Shown: positions 10,300-20,930, numbered from the stretch's first letter. The stretch is 49,750 bases of DNA from Anthoceros angustus (GCA_010909165.1 MU008240.1:1-49750), one strand, 5' to 3'. The notes: generated from the letters alone by a model not told the origin. Translations and numbers: made by a program.

Positions 10300-10650
10300 T
10301 CACATCCACATGTTTAGTCTTCTCATGAAACCTTTATTCTTTGCCAATTGGATAGCACTCGCTATCACAATGCAACTTTCTTGTGACTCAACCTTGATCC
10401 CCAAGTCTCCCACTAAGCGAGCAAGCCATATGGCTTCCTTGCAAGCCTCGATTCTTTTAACATACCACCTCTGTGGTAGATAGCATAATGCCTTGCAAGC
10501 AGAAATGGCCATGAGGCGCCCTCCATTGCACATGAAGACATAACCTGATGTGGACCTCCTTTTGTCCATATCCCCTGCATAATCAGCATCTATGTACCCA
10601 ACCACATGCATCTTCACTACCAAAACATATGCACAAAGCTTTTGTACCAT
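10300..10650 (-). pseudogene. copia B RNase H
   Basis: The frame reads GYIDADYAGDMDKRRSTSG, the usual copia RNase H start, then YVFMCNGG. A damaged stretch replaces the usual AEYMA block, and EACKEAIWLARLVGDLGI follows. The C-terminal KNP-FH-R-KHI block is scrambled (AKNKGFMRRLNMWM). This domain removes the RNA strand of the RNA-DNA hybrid in reverse transcription. About 10 codons are altered around the catalytic Glu region. Confidence 0.85.
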
Positions 10651-10779
10651 TCATATACCTCATAACTTCTTTTACTGCCTCCCAATGCTTCTTGCCGAGG
10701 GTTTGACATAAACACACTAACCCTCCCCTTTGCAAAGGCAATGTCGGGGCGTGTAGCAATCATTGCATACATCAAACTC

Positions 10780-11357
10780 CCTATGAGTATGGGACCTTCT
10801 CCATTTCATCTTTGTCCTCCTCGAGCTTGGGCAATCCTTTGAAAGTTTCACATATGGGCAATGGAGTACCCAATGGCTTCCCCTTCTCCATGTTGAAGCG
10901 TTGAAGCACCACATTAATGTTGCGAGACAAATAAAGCGGATGCTTATGTCTATTCCGAATACACATGCCATGCCAATGTATGGCTCGCCTCTCCCAAGTC
11001 TGTCATTTCAAAGTGAGCATTCAACTTTGACTTCAACACTGAAATCTCATCCGTACTGTTTCCAGCAATTAGCATATCATCCACATAGAGGATCAAAATG
11101 AGTAAGCTTTGAACCTTAGCTTGCTTTGTATAGAGGCAATGATCCTCATCGCTACGTTTGTAGCCTTGAGAAAGCATAAATGAGTGGAACTTGTGATACC
11201 ACTCTCGTGCTGTTTCAAACCATAAAGGCTCTTCCTTAACACGCACGATTCTCTTTGCCCTTCTCAACAAAACCTTGGTTCTTTGCATGTAGACGTCCTC
11301 TTGAAGATCACCATGCAAGAATGCCGTCTTGACATCCATCTGCAAGTTCCATATCAT
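10780..11357 (-). pseudogene. copia B reverse transcriptase
   Basis: The frame at 11357-10950 contains QMDVKTAFLHGDLQEDVYM, then a KFHSFMLSQGYKRSDEDHCLY block and the catalytic YVDD box (residues 91-94, about 11087-11076) in LYVDDMLIAGN. The next block, GTPLPICETF with KLEEDKDEM, is in another frame at 10966-10781. The palm motif is intact, but the enzyme is broken by frameshifts. The N-terminal part (11400-11780) is readable only in pieces. Confidence 0.88.
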
Positions 11358-11728
11358 TCCACGGCAACCAAAGCAAGAACGCCATAAGTTGTCATTTTGA
11401 CTCTTGGTGAGAAAATCTCATCAAAGTCAATGCCTTGTTGTTGCTTGAAACCCTTAGCAACCAATCGTGCCTTGTACTTTGGTTTGCCATCATGAGTATG
11501 ACCTTCATCTTGTACACCCTGCACGCAGAGTGCCTTCTTATCCTAGGCAAGCAACAACTCCCAAGTTTGGTACTTATGCAGTAATTCATTTCGATCGCAT
11601 GGCCTTCTCCCACTTTTTGTTACTCATTGACATGGCCTTTGTAAGAAGAGGGTTCCCCACAACTGTCAAAGATGACATAATCCGTAGATGGATCATACCC
11701 GTGAGGTCGTGTAATCCTCGCCTCGACT

Positions 11729-11783
11729 GACAAGCATTAATACTGTCCTCCTCTAAAGAAAAGTCTTCCCAAGTGGCATCTTG
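11729..11783. repeat. 55-bp repeat, copy in copia B pol linker
   Basis: GACAAGCATTAAT followed by CCTCCTCTAAAGAAAAG and TCTTCCCAAGTGGCATCTTG recurs at 13180-13233 with only a few differences. In copia B it encodes the linker before RT. Confidence 0.8.
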
Positions 11784-11822
11784 TTCTCATTGAAGAACAC
11801 GCCGTTAGTACGAACAACCTTT

Positions 11823-12120
11823 CTAGCCTCGGATCCCACAAACGGTATCCCATCTCACCACCATATAGCCAAGAAAAATACATTTCTTGGACTTAGGTGC
11901 CAACTTGTCCCAAACTCTTTGAACATGGCAAGATGCCTCATACCCAAACTCGCAGATGCTTGTAGGATGGTTCTTTCCGCACCATAGCTCCTCCGAACTC
12001 ATCAACAAATTTTTATTAGGAGATCTGTTAATAAGATGAACTGCAGACACGCCGCCCAAAACCCATTAGGCAATCCGTAGTTTGACAACAAAACCACGCA
12101 TCCTCTCCTCGAATGGTTAC
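11823..12120 (-). pseudogene. copia B integrase, C-terminal part
   Basis: One frame has LLSNYGLPNGFWAA, matching the Ser-LP-FWAEA block after the integrase core. The next frame (12059-11823) has AVHLINRSPNKNL, then KLAPKSKKCIFLGY, the usual end of copia integrase. The catalytic DD-E core is not visible, so it is lost or too decayed. Frame change occurs near 12050. Confidence 0.8.
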
Positions 12121-12599
12121 CATCCGGCCGGTGGGAGAGGCGATCGGGGCTCCCGAGATGCACCCCAGCGGCCACACTTATCCCAATCGCTGCTTTCAGA
12201 CGCTTTGGTTTGTCCCATGAGACTTGGGGAACATAATCTTGAGAACCACACCACCAGCCACACACTACCTCAGCCTTCTAAACAAGCAAGGCGCCTCTCA
12301 CGCTCCTCTGCAGCTACACCGCGCTTCAGAACTCACCAAACCTCAACCTACAACGACACCACACAATTGCGTTACGTCAAAGAAGGTGTCTATCACGGCG
12401 CTGTGGGACCCCGACCCACACCGCAACCGTCCCTACTCCTAAGACACTCTTCTCCACACGGAGCGCCCTCTTACTTGCATTTGGGATTCGTCCCTTAGGC
12501 TCGCCTGTGGCCTCCGCTTTTCCTACACTCTAATCCTCCTCACAACTCTCTCAATCAACAACGCCTCTTCTTCTCTACTCATCTACCCTTCCTTCCTCC

Positions 12600-13090
12600 A
12601 CAATCTCCTACTCTAACACCAATTGCTGGCTCATTAATTCCAACTCGCCCTTACGGCACAATCGCTGGGGTCCGTCCGGAAATTAACGAGTTCTTCCTTG
12701 GGCGGTTGCTATGTGGTTTGCACCATGAGAACCTCCGAGTCTTCCCAGTCTACCCTCAAGCCGAGAGTTCCTTGAGCATCGCCACACACTCAAAGCAAAA
12801 CAATTCACCGGCAACCATTCACAAGGGGAGCTAGGGGCGCTGCAAGAGCAAGCCCTCCACCGACTGACCGCCGCGTTCTCTACCAGAGACCTGCGTTGCG
12901 CCGCACGAAATTCTGCACACAAAGTGAAGGACTCGGGAGGATGGGAGCGCAAGACACGATAATTTTACTTCAAGCTCCCTCCTTTTATAGGGAGGTCCTC
13001 ATCTGACCTCCCACGCGCCCTCACAGCCTTGCCTCCTCCTTATTTTAGTGTATCCTATTGTCGACTTTAAGTTCGACATCCAAGCATCTT
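12600..13090 (-). repeat. LTR-like segment with TATA box and possible PBS
   Basis: On the minus strand a CTATAAAAGG box (12990-12981) is followed by about 350 bases and then TTGGTGTTAGAGTAGG (about 12626-12611), which resembles a diverged copia primer-binding site (TTGGTATCAGAGCAGG type). This is the expected place and direction for the 5' LTR of copia B, but Gag and protease would be missing between it and 12265. The minus frame at 12952-12683 is Ser/Arg-rich and probably not a gene. Confidence 0.4.
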
Positions 13091-13179
13091 GGGTAAAATT
13101 CTATTCTAGCAAAATTCACCTATGTGAGCCTTAATGGCTCTGCCAACATTCCTATCTAGCTAGTCAACACACTCTCTTG

Positions 13180-13233
13180 GGTGACAAGCATTAATGCCTC
13201 CTCCTCTAAAGAAAAGTCTTCCCAAGTGGCATC
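13180..13233. repeat. 55-bp repeat, second copy
   Basis: Matches 11729-11783 (ATTAATGCCTCCTCCTCTAA then AGAAAAGTCTTCCC and AAGTGGCATCTTG). It lies outside the copia B pol and is in the same orientation. Confidence 0.8.
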
Positions 13234-13548
13234 TTGCCCCATGTCTTCAAGCTAATTTAAGGACTTCTTATGAATCCCTTCCTTATCTTGATGCCTATCT
13301 TGAGTTCCTTCCTCCAATAAAATAGCCCGGCTCTCTTAGCCAGCTCATCCTCGCCTTCTCCTCTTCCTCTCACTTGTGGAGCAAGTGAGCCCTTGCTCTG
13401 CACCCATGTTAGGAGGTTGGTCTTCTCCTTGTGATTCTTGCTCCATTCGCAAGATCAACCCCTCTTCCTTCTTTCTGCAAGGGCCAAGGTACTCGCCTCC
13501 TTGCCGTCAAATCCATGCTAGCAGCCTTTGAATCCGCTTCTTCCGGCC

Positions 13549-13640
13549 TCCTACCATGGTAGGACCTTCTCCTACTAGGAGTCCCCACCAGTAGGAACTC
13601 CTCCTACCACGGTAGGAGTTCCTACCGTGCTTCTTCCTTA
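13549..13640. repeat. CTCCTACC palindrome pair
   Basis: A perfect 16-bp palindrome TCCTACCATGGTAGGA at 13549-13564 is followed by CTCCTACTAGGAG, a second near-palindrome CTCCTACCACGGTAGGAG and TTCCTACCGTG. Same family as 195-450. Confidence 0.7.
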
Positions 13641-14890
13641 CCCCTTCTCCGGGTGATTCTCTCCACTGTCTGCTTCCCCGCTTTCGCTTCTCACTGGCGA
13701 GTTTCTCACCCTGTTGCTTGGACACTCTCCAAGTCTAAGGCTTCCGGTTGGACATGCATGAGGGCCTCCCATGGTCATGAGGTCCCAACATCCTCCTCAG
13801 CAAGTCGCAACAACTCGTTAGTGGCCTTGAGCACCTTGTTGTGAAGATGGGCTGCAAATCGTTGTTGTGCCATCTCCAATTCTTAAATCCTCAAGCCATA
13901 CTCCATGCTCACACTTGCTTTTGTAAGCATCTCGCTCAAGGCCAGCTCACCGGTCTTGACATGGAGAGCCACATTCTCCGTCCTCTCATTCTCGGTTGGC
14001 GGATCAATCTCTCTTGTAGGGCATAATCACCAAATCTCCTCCCTCACCGCCAACATATGCTGCACCGCCTCATGACGGCCTTTCTCCTTTGCCATTTCTT
14101 CCTCCAACTCCCCTATCCTCCTAGGGAGTTGTGCATTCTGTTCTGGACTTCTCGTTCCATTTCCAATCTTTGGACAAAATGTGTCCGTTCTTCCAGCTCT
14201 TCTTCCTTCAATTCCAGCCTCCGATTTCTCAGCTCCTTTTCCATGTCACTAATCTTCACGGCTGTGTGGCTATGACCACGCTCATGTCGCCTACTTGCCT
14301 TTGTCTTTGTCCTCATTTCTTTGATTGCTCTCGTCTTGACCTTTCCTCCATTAGCGCACTTGCTTGTCTTAGCCTTCTTTTCCCATGCGCCATGTGAGCA
14401 AGTTGCTCCACCTTCTCTCCTCTCGGCCAATTGCTTGGTAAGAGCCTTGTTCTCCGAATAGTTGTTTGCCTGTAGCCTTGTTTCAAGACTCTTTTCCAAG
14501 TGCTCACTTGAGCCTCCATCCTCATAACATCCTCACCCTTTGGGTTTCCGCTTGCCTACGCAATTTCCCTTGCTTGGTAGGTCCTTGTCTTCTCCGCCTC
14601 CGTCTTCAATTCCACTCTCCTCTTGGCGGCTCCTACATCTACCTTCTTGAACATCTCCCCTATGCGCAGCATCTCCTCCAACATGTCTAAGTCTCCTTTC
14701 TTTGCCTCAGGAGACTCAAGGCCTTTGCCTTGTTCATGGGATCTTACATCCCTTGCTTCCCTATGATGGGCTCCCGCTCATCACTCGGTGGGGCAACTCC
14801 TCCCAAGTGACTCCATCCGCTCGCCCACCTAGCAGGGCCGATTGCCTTCTTATCTCCCGGCAGGAGCTTCCAAACCGTGACTTCCTTTCC

Positions 14891-15045
14891 CTCCTACCGT
14901 GGTAGGAGGTGCTCCAGTGGACTACTTCCCTACGTGGTAGGACTAATTCTGCCTGTAGGCCTTGTCATGAGAGGCGAAGGGGTCCCAAAGCCATGGGAAC
15001 ACCTCCCACCCTCGCAGATTCACCATGGTAGGATCTATCCTACCT
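14891..15045. repeat. CTCCTACC palindromes
   Basis: CTCCTACCGTGGTAGGAG at 14891-14908 is a near-perfect palindrome. CTACGTGGTAGGA (about 14930) and CACCATGGTAGGATCTATCC (about 15021) follow. They lie inside the coiled-coil ORF region, so the motif is not confined to non-coding DNA. Confidence 0.65.
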
Positions 15046-15849
15046 TCCATCTCCGCATCCTCCAGCGGTCCAAACTTCAAATCCCCTACAACTTCTCCTT
15101 GCAAGTCCTCCTGCCCATCCTCGGCCTATCTTTGGAGGATTCCTTCCGGCAATAATGTCCCGGTGGTCTTCGGCACCTCCTTTACCTCAAGCACCAAGCA
15201 CTCCTTGTCCCTCTCCACATAAGTACACAGTTAAAGGGATGCTTGGAATCATCCAACTCCTTACTTGTGGTAGCCCCTCTACTTCCCACAAATGCACTAG
15301 ATAAGTGCTAAGATAGCATGGCCTTGGTGTCTTCATCCGCGTTGGGTTTGACAACTTCTCCGGTGGTAGGTGTATGCTTCATGATGAGCCCCAATCGGCC
15401 CGCTCCTTGGTGATCTTCCATAGAAAATGGAGGAAGGTAGTGCTGAAATATGACACTTGGATTGCTCACCAAGCCCAAAACAATTCTTGTGAACAATCTC
15501 ACTTGGGCTCAAGATTTGGTCCGTCCGCCAACCATTCTTAGACTTAGCCTTCATGCCTCCTTGCATAAGGTAAGGGCTCCCTTGTGTGGTGTGGATTGTG
15601 TCCGAGGGGCACCGGTCCACATTCACCCTCAATGTCGTTGTAGGCTTAGGATTCGCTCCCAAGGGAATGGTTTGTGCCAAGAGGCTAACTTCTATCGCTC
15701 GACCTTCACCTAAGTCAAGACTTACGCTATTACTCCTCTTACCTATCTACTCAACCACTACTACCCCCCGACTTGTCCTACCACGGCTCTTATTCCACGA
15801 CCGCAAATCTCATTCCACGACCGGGGCTCTCAGGGTAGTTGCTTGACCA

Positions 15850-16184
15850 CCGAGGTGGGTCCACACCCAAACCCTAGCGACTTATTCGGCGCCGCAGCGC
15901 GCGGATCACCGCAGGCGTCCGCGTACTGCGGATCGGCCTGCACTCCACACTTCATGCACACACACACCGATTCCTAGGGACCTAAATTCCACAAATCTCC
16001 TCACGCTCCACACACACACAAGGCGCCACACTCACACAACTTTACAAGGGCTTTCCCCTTACTTCCACCTGACGGTTTGGTTTCTTTTGGATTCACACAA
16101 ATCTCCCTGCTAGCCTCTCAATTAGTTCCCTTCTCAACTCTCTCTCACACCTCGCGCCAGCGTCTGTTTAGTCACTCCTTCACC

Positions 16185-16221
<37 letters not shown>

Positions 16222-16552
16222 TCGCCTGGGCTTCCAACCATCCACTCAACACTTCTCTCTCAATTTGAACACAACTAGGGGACAAGTGTGAAGGAAAGAA
16301 AACCCAGGCGATTAGTCACATTGTCCCATCCTTGTCGTTCACCAAGAGTCGTATTTTCCCTTGTAATGCTCCTTCCGTTGCTCCATGGCAACTAACTTCT
16401 TCGTAGGAGGTCCTTCTCGTCTTCAAGGTCCCACGGGCCTTGCCAGAATCTTGCCTCCTCCTTGCTCGATGTGTCCTACCCTTGCTAGGTAGCTTCCAAC
16501 TTTCTTACGCCTCCTTCTGGCCAACTCGGCCCTCTTGGCTGATTTTGCCTCT
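15850..16552. other. no recognisable gene; microsatellite inside
   Basis: A GC-rich start (GGCGCCGCAGCGCGCGGATC near 15889), CA-rich runs (about 15957-16040), a (TC)n run at 16189-16218 and then pyrimidine-rich sequence. The 63-aa plus frame over the (TC)n run is an artefact. Confidence 0.5.
16189..16218. repeat. (TC)n microsatellite
   Basis: About 15 uninterrupted TC units. Confidence 0.95.
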
Positions 16553-16960
16553 GTCCTAAGATGGCTATCGGAAGGCGCCCACAATTGGGCGATCCTAGGT
16601 CGATGACATCCTAACCAAATTATCTTTAGGTTGCTACCACCTCACCTCGCTGCTCTGCGCGCCCTACCTCGGCTGCAGCCTCGTCCTCCATTCGCCGAGC
16701 TCTCTCACCTTGCCGGGTCGGAGTTCTCCACACTACTTCCACCTCATCGCTGCTGGAATTTGAGGTGTACCACCTTACAGGGCTTCGCATCTTCGGCCTA
16801 TTCTTGAGGATTATTCGGCTCCTCGTCCACCCAAGCTGGACCTCCTCCTCGCTCAACTCCTCCAAAGTCGCCTCCACCGCATAGCCAACCCCCACGCGTG
16901 GTAGAAGTATGCCGGGTCCTCACTTGCGATGGTAGGCCACGATCCCTCCTATTTCCACAC
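16553..16960. repeat. 408-bp direct repeat, copy 1
   Basis: By eye this segment is identical to 17599-18006, spaced 1046 bases. It starts GTCCTAAGATGGCTATCGG and ends CTCCTATTTCCACAC. It holds a minus-strand 89-aa frame (16895-16626, starts MGVGYAVEATLEELSEEEVQ, rich in Glu and Arg) that is identical in both copies. The frame is like the Glu/Arg-rich coiled-coil remnants nearby. No target-site duplication is obvious. Confidence 0.9.
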
Positions 16961-17598
16961 ATTCACCAACTTGGTGGTCATCTGTCGCGCTCTTTGGCGG
17001 ATCTAGCACGGAGTGTTGCTTCTGAGGTGGTTTTGAGCTCCTCTCAATTTCTTCTCGGCATCCTCCGGCTCCTTTCGTAGGTCTCGAGTTCGGCCACGAA
17101 CTTGGTCACCTCCGACACGGTCCACTAGGGCGTCCATAGATCCTGCGCCCACTTCCTTCGGCCAACTACCCTCAGAGGATGCCGGTTCTCAACACTTCCC
17201 TCGCTCCTCCCGTTGGTGCGTGGTCACCAGCTCCTCGGCGTTCTTCTCCACGCCTCTTGTTACTACTTCTTGGTAGGAGGTAAAGCTCCTACCGTAGGTC
17301 CTCCGTCCTCCACAGGTCCTCTGTAGAGGTTCACTCCCTACCAGGTGTTGTCGGCCTTCCAATCCTCAACCCCTCCGGTAGGTGGTCTCGTATCCTTCCT
17401 CCTCCTTTGTCGGCAAGATTGCTTTCACCCCTCCTCCCGTGCGGAGCAAGCTCTCGACCACCCCTAGGGCGTCTCGCGCACCTCTCAATCGGACGTCTCC
17501 AACCAGCCACACGCGTGGGGATCTCAACCGGGAGTGCTCGGCGTGAGGGACCTAGTCGCCCCTCTTATACATCGGTGGGCACCACCCCCGGATTTTAG
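16961..17598. other. spacer between the 408-bp repeats, no gene
   Basis: Pyrimidine-rich sequence with CTCCTACC-type half palindromes at about 17260-17400 (TTGGTAGGAGGTAAAGCTCC, then TACCGTAGG). Small frames only. Confidence 0.45.
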
Positions 17599-18006
17599 GT
17601 CCTAAGATGGCTATCGGAAGGCGCCCACAATTGGGCGATCCTAGGTCGATGACATCCTAACCAAATTATCTTTAGGTTGCTACCACCTCACCTCGCTGCT
17701 CTGCGCGCCCTACCTCGGCTGCAGCCTCGTCCTCCATTCGCCGAGCTCTCTCACCTTGCCGGGTCGGAGTTCTCCACACTACTTCCACCTCATCGCTGCT
17801 GGAATTTGAGGTGTACCACCTTACAGGGCTTCGCATCTTCGGCCTATTCTTGAGGATTATTCGGCTCCTCGTCCACCCAAGCTGGACCTCCTCCTCGCTC
17901 AACTCCTCCAAAGTCGCCTCCACCGCATAGCCAACCCCCACGCGTGGTAGAAGTATGCCGGGTCCTCACTTGCGATGGTAGGCCACGATCCCTCCTATTT
18001 CCACAC
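17599..18006. repeat. 408-bp direct repeat, copy 2
   Basis: Second identical copy (minus-strand 89-aa frame at 17941-17672). After the repeat the sequence differs from that after copy 1. It lies about 440 bases before the single N at 18449. Confidence 0.9.
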
Positions 18007-18480
18007 GCACATGGGCGGTGAGGTTAAGCCGCGTTCTCCATTCACATATAGACCGGACAGTTTCCTCATCCATGTGCCGTAATAATAGGACCCCTACTGC
18101 GGTGAGGTGCTTACCCCTCCTCCGTAGGCTACAGTTGCAGCCTATGTCCTCGCGGGCGCCACGTCGCATCCGCGCCCGCCACCGCACCTTGGGTTGGTTG
18201 CGCCAATGTCGGTGGCGGTTTCGACTACGCGTAGTGGACTCCGGCCGTCGTTCAAACAACCGGTGAGGTTCGGCTACCTCGGTTCTTTGCTTCCCCTTCG
18301 GTGGGCCCTTCCGCTACCGATCGTGGTCACGCTACCTTCCCCTTCCCTTTCTCTTGTTGGGTTCTCGATCCACGAGGCCTCATGTTGGTTCATGGGCGTG
18401 GCGGTCTCTTGCCCGGGGCCTCTCCTCTCTTCATCCTCCAGGGGCGATNAGATCGGCGTAATGCGCTAGAACTACTACCT
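18007..18480. other. no recognisable gene; contains the only N (18449)
   Basis: GC-rich, with a Cys/Arg-rich plus frame and an Arg-rich minus frame without domains. The N marks an unresolved base, and a sharp change to AT-rich sequence follows at about 18480, so an element or assembly boundary may lie here. Confidence 0.4.
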
Positions 18481-18589
18481 CGATCTGCTAATTTCTATAG
18501 AAAGCGGGAAAAAAAATACAAAACATTTTCTTGATGTATATATTGTGTTCTTGATTTAATTAGTATTTCTAATCAAGAAACAACAAAAC

Positions 18590-18800
18590 ATATACAAAAT
18601 GCACATTTCAGATCGCAATTTTATGTGCATCACCTAGGATGCAACCTACATCGAAATGCTCGATACCATAACAAATGTAAGGTTGATGTAGATCAATTAC
18701 CATTTAGTAATTACATATTTCATTGAGTATCAAGAAAAGAACTTAAATGCTTATCTTTGAAAAGACACTATCTAGAACTTAAAAGACATAAGCATTGGTA
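18590..18800 (-). mobile_element. copia LTR end and primer-binding site remnant
   Basis: The minus strand reads TGGTATCGAGC at 18668-18658, a one-base-short tRNA-iMet primer-binding site, followed by GTAGGTTGCATCC as after the PBS of copia C (GTAGGTTGCATTC). The 130 bases before it match the end of the copia C LTR in order: a TTCTTTTCTTGAT block, TAATTAC, TTAATTGATCTACATYA-like sequence. It is therefore an LTR/leader fragment of the same family in minus orientation. No gag or pol follows it below 18590. Confidence 0.7.
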
Positions 18801-18843
18801 AGGGTCGTAACCCTATTGAGCGGGTACTTCTAATATATTTATT

Positions 18844-20110
18844 TCAGCTACCCTTATAATAGCATATATAATTAATCTGACCTAATTCACGGATATGCTC
18901 AACACTATCCTTTAACATGATTGATTGGGTATTTGATGGCGAGATCATGGGCGTCATTGCGCAGTCGGGCAAGGTATGGATTTCACAAACAACGGTGATT
19001 TCAAAGAAGCGTGCGGCGTCCATTAAATCGAGGCAGGCGAGATCAATACAATCAAAGTTTCCTAATCTCCCGCTAGGAAGGCTATATGTTAAACCCACGA
19101 GATAAAAGCGGCCGGTGTCGAAGATGACAATGGATGTCATGTGACAATCCAACTTGAAACACAACGATGTTCAAGCTGCTTTCACGAGATAGGCACTAAC
19201 ACCGCCTTTCGGTACACACATGTAGCGATGACTTTCTCCAATTTTATCCTTGACCACGGTAAGTACACTGGACATGTCGGTGCTCCTTTGCCCTCCATAC
19301 CATTGCTCCAACCCGTTAGTGGAATCCGGTGTTGATCAACACGTTACCAGCGATGTCACGAGTTTGCACCGACTCCGCCTCAACCGAGAAATTCCTTAAG
19401 GACCAATGAAGCGAGGGGATCACTCCAGGCGTGCTTGAAAGGAACTTTCCCATGTTGTGATTGCCACAGCTGCGGTCAACTTCCAATTTCCATCGCCCAT
19501 GTGGAATTCTCGTTTGATGGTCGGTACATCGGGAGGTGAGGTCTCCATCGCATGCAAATATTCGAGGCGGTGGCAAGCCACTTCCAAGCGATTTGCGGTC
19601 GCGGCTCATGGTGTCTGAGACATGAGCGATGGCGGTCCAATCTTCCTCCACTCCCGCCCGACATTGGGCGGAGATGCAAGGTTTATGCATAGAACGTCCG
19701 GTGCCACCGACCCTCCCACTAATGTAGAGGGGTGACCATGACGTGGACACCACCAACACATGTGGACTTTCCATTGCTGCTTGCATTTTTGTTGTCCATA
19801 CAAAGTTGCCCGATTTTCAACACGCGTTATAGGCAATGCACCCAATGGTTAGCCAAACTATATGAGAGATGAGGACATACAAAACACGGAAAATGTATCC
19901 CTCTATGATTTGTCTTAGGTCTGGGTGGTTTTTTTAATGAAATCAAGAAAACATGGTTTTGGTAGCTTTCAGTATACCTTTCGACCCAGTACACCCTTCC
20001 AACTAGTGACCGGTGAGCCACCATCCCAGGAGACCTTGTTCTAAGTGTTACCTTCCTTAGTTTTAGCTCACATTTATGCAACCATCCAATTCGCCACTAA
20101 GGGCCATCCT
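18844..20110. other. unassigned; open frames without recognised domains
   Basis: Minus frames at 19164-18844 (106 aa, balanced composition, containing GRLGNFDCIDLACLDLMDAA) and 19786-19316 (156 aa) look more protein-like than chance but show no family I know. A plus frame at 18917-19105 mirrors the first. The base composition is less skewed than the neighbouring repeats, so a decayed single-copy gene or DNA-transposon gene is possible. Confidence 0.3.
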
Positions 20111-20138
20111 CGAGCTAGGACGACCTTTTCCGTCGCAC

Positions 20139-20221
20139 GAGGTAAGCACCTAATTCATATAAGCACTTCCTCAATTAACAACCAAGCAAACAAACTGACA
20201 CGTGAGTACGTGTAGTGCAAC
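20139..20221. repeat. 80-bp arm, left of AT-rich repeat copy 1
   Basis: GTAAGCACCTAATTCATATA, AGCACTTCCTC and AACAACCAAGCAAACAAA recur at 20847-20930 in the same orientation, so the two arms flank the AT-rich repeat. They are absent around the second AT-rich copy at 28 kb. Confidence 0.75.
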
Positions 20222-20830
20222 TAATAACAACAGGAGGAGTAGCTCGCACGCTGGCACAAACACACCTCCAACAACAACACGCAAATTCCTCACACATCGC
20301 CTGAGTCATAGCTGGCCTCCTCACACACGCCTCAGACAGAGATCTGAGGACAAGCTATGATCCGAGCTTGTCTCAATGGAAGGGTCTATATATACTAGAC
20401 CGCATCGGCATATTCCTAAGATATCCTATTGGCATCAAAGATATGCCTAAATATCCTAAGAATACACTATAATATGCAAGGAATACGCCAAGCATATTAC
20501 TGCCAGCATATTATCGAGCTTATCCACTTAGCTATTGTATCCTAAGAATACACTATAATATGCATGCCAAAGCATATTACTCGAGCTTATCCACTTAGCT
20601 ATTGCTAACTATGTTAATTAACACTAATCAATGCTTAATTAGCATAAGCTACATGTTTAATTAACACTAATCAATGCTTAATTAACATAAGCACATTAGA
20701 TTAATTAACACTAATCAATGCTTAATTAACATAAGCACTTAGATTAATTAACACTAATTACTTACTTAAAGATAAGTAATTAGATTAATTAATGCTAATC
20801 AAACACTAAACCCAAGTGCGATTAGTATCA
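20222..20830. repeat. AT-rich dispersed repeat, copy 1 (LTR candidate)
   Basis: This matches 27994-28582 throughout: AACAACAGGAGGAGTAGCTC at the start, CACGCAAATTCCTCACACAT, a TATA-like GGGTCTATATATACTAGA, repeated GAATACACTATAATATGCA blocks and four tandem units of roughly 40 bp around TAATTAACACTAATCAATGC. It ends at GATTAGTATCA. The two copies flank the gypsy element in the same orientation and are good LTR candidates. No primer-binding site or polypurine tract abuts them cleanly, and target duplications are not visible. Confidence 0.6.
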
Positions 20831-20846
20831 CTAAGATGACATGCCG

Positions 20847-20930
20847 CAGGTAAGCACTTGAATTCATATAAGCACTTCCTCGACCAACAACCAAGCAAAC
20901 AAATCTAATACGCAGTATATAGGTGCAAAC
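20847..20930. repeat. 80-bp arm, right of AT-rich repeat copy 1
   Basis: Second copy of the 20139-20221 arm. Next to it, the minus strand at about 20943-20935 reads CAGGGGGGG, which could be a polypurine tract for a minus-strand element whose 3' LTR begins here. Confidence 0.65.

Larger units (their letters stand above)
10290..12265 (-). mobile_element. Ty1/copia pol remnant B (integrase to RNase H)
   Basis: On the minus strand, integrase C-terminal sequence (12265-11823), a linker (about 11780-11400), reverse transcriptase (11357-10780) and RNase H (10650-10300) follow in normal copia order. Each domain is in a different frame, so the element is dead. Upstream, an LTR-like segment with a possible primer-binding site lies at 12.6-13.1 kb. 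No 3' LTR is seen below 10290, where the coiled-coil ORF begins. Confidence 0.8.
13300..15700 (-). pseudogene. long coiled-coil, Gag-like ORF remnant
   Basis: Minus-strand open frames in several registers span this interval. From 5' to 3' they are a 115-aa frame at 15680-15333 (starts MAQTIPLGANPKPTT), its frameshifted continuation at 15502-15308, a Lys/Glu-rich segment at 14690-14530, a coiled coil at 14499-14113 (EKELRNRRLELKEEELEER, then LEMEREVQNRMHNSL) and a basic frame at 13725-13507. Composition and order suggest one large protein with a globular N-terminus and an extended helical tail, broken by frameshifts. I recognise no family. The related coiled coil at 9.8-10.1 kb and the repeat setting favour a transposon protein. 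Confidence 0.4.

Noticed and set aside
9548-10483. 311-aa plus-strand ORF, longest in its region
   Set aside because: Pro/Ser/Leu-rich mirror of the minus-strand coiled coil and of copia B RNase H.
20640-20780. Regularly spaced AT-rich repeats considered as CRISPR-like
   Set aside because: Units are in direct tandem without unique spacers, within a plant LTR-like repeat.
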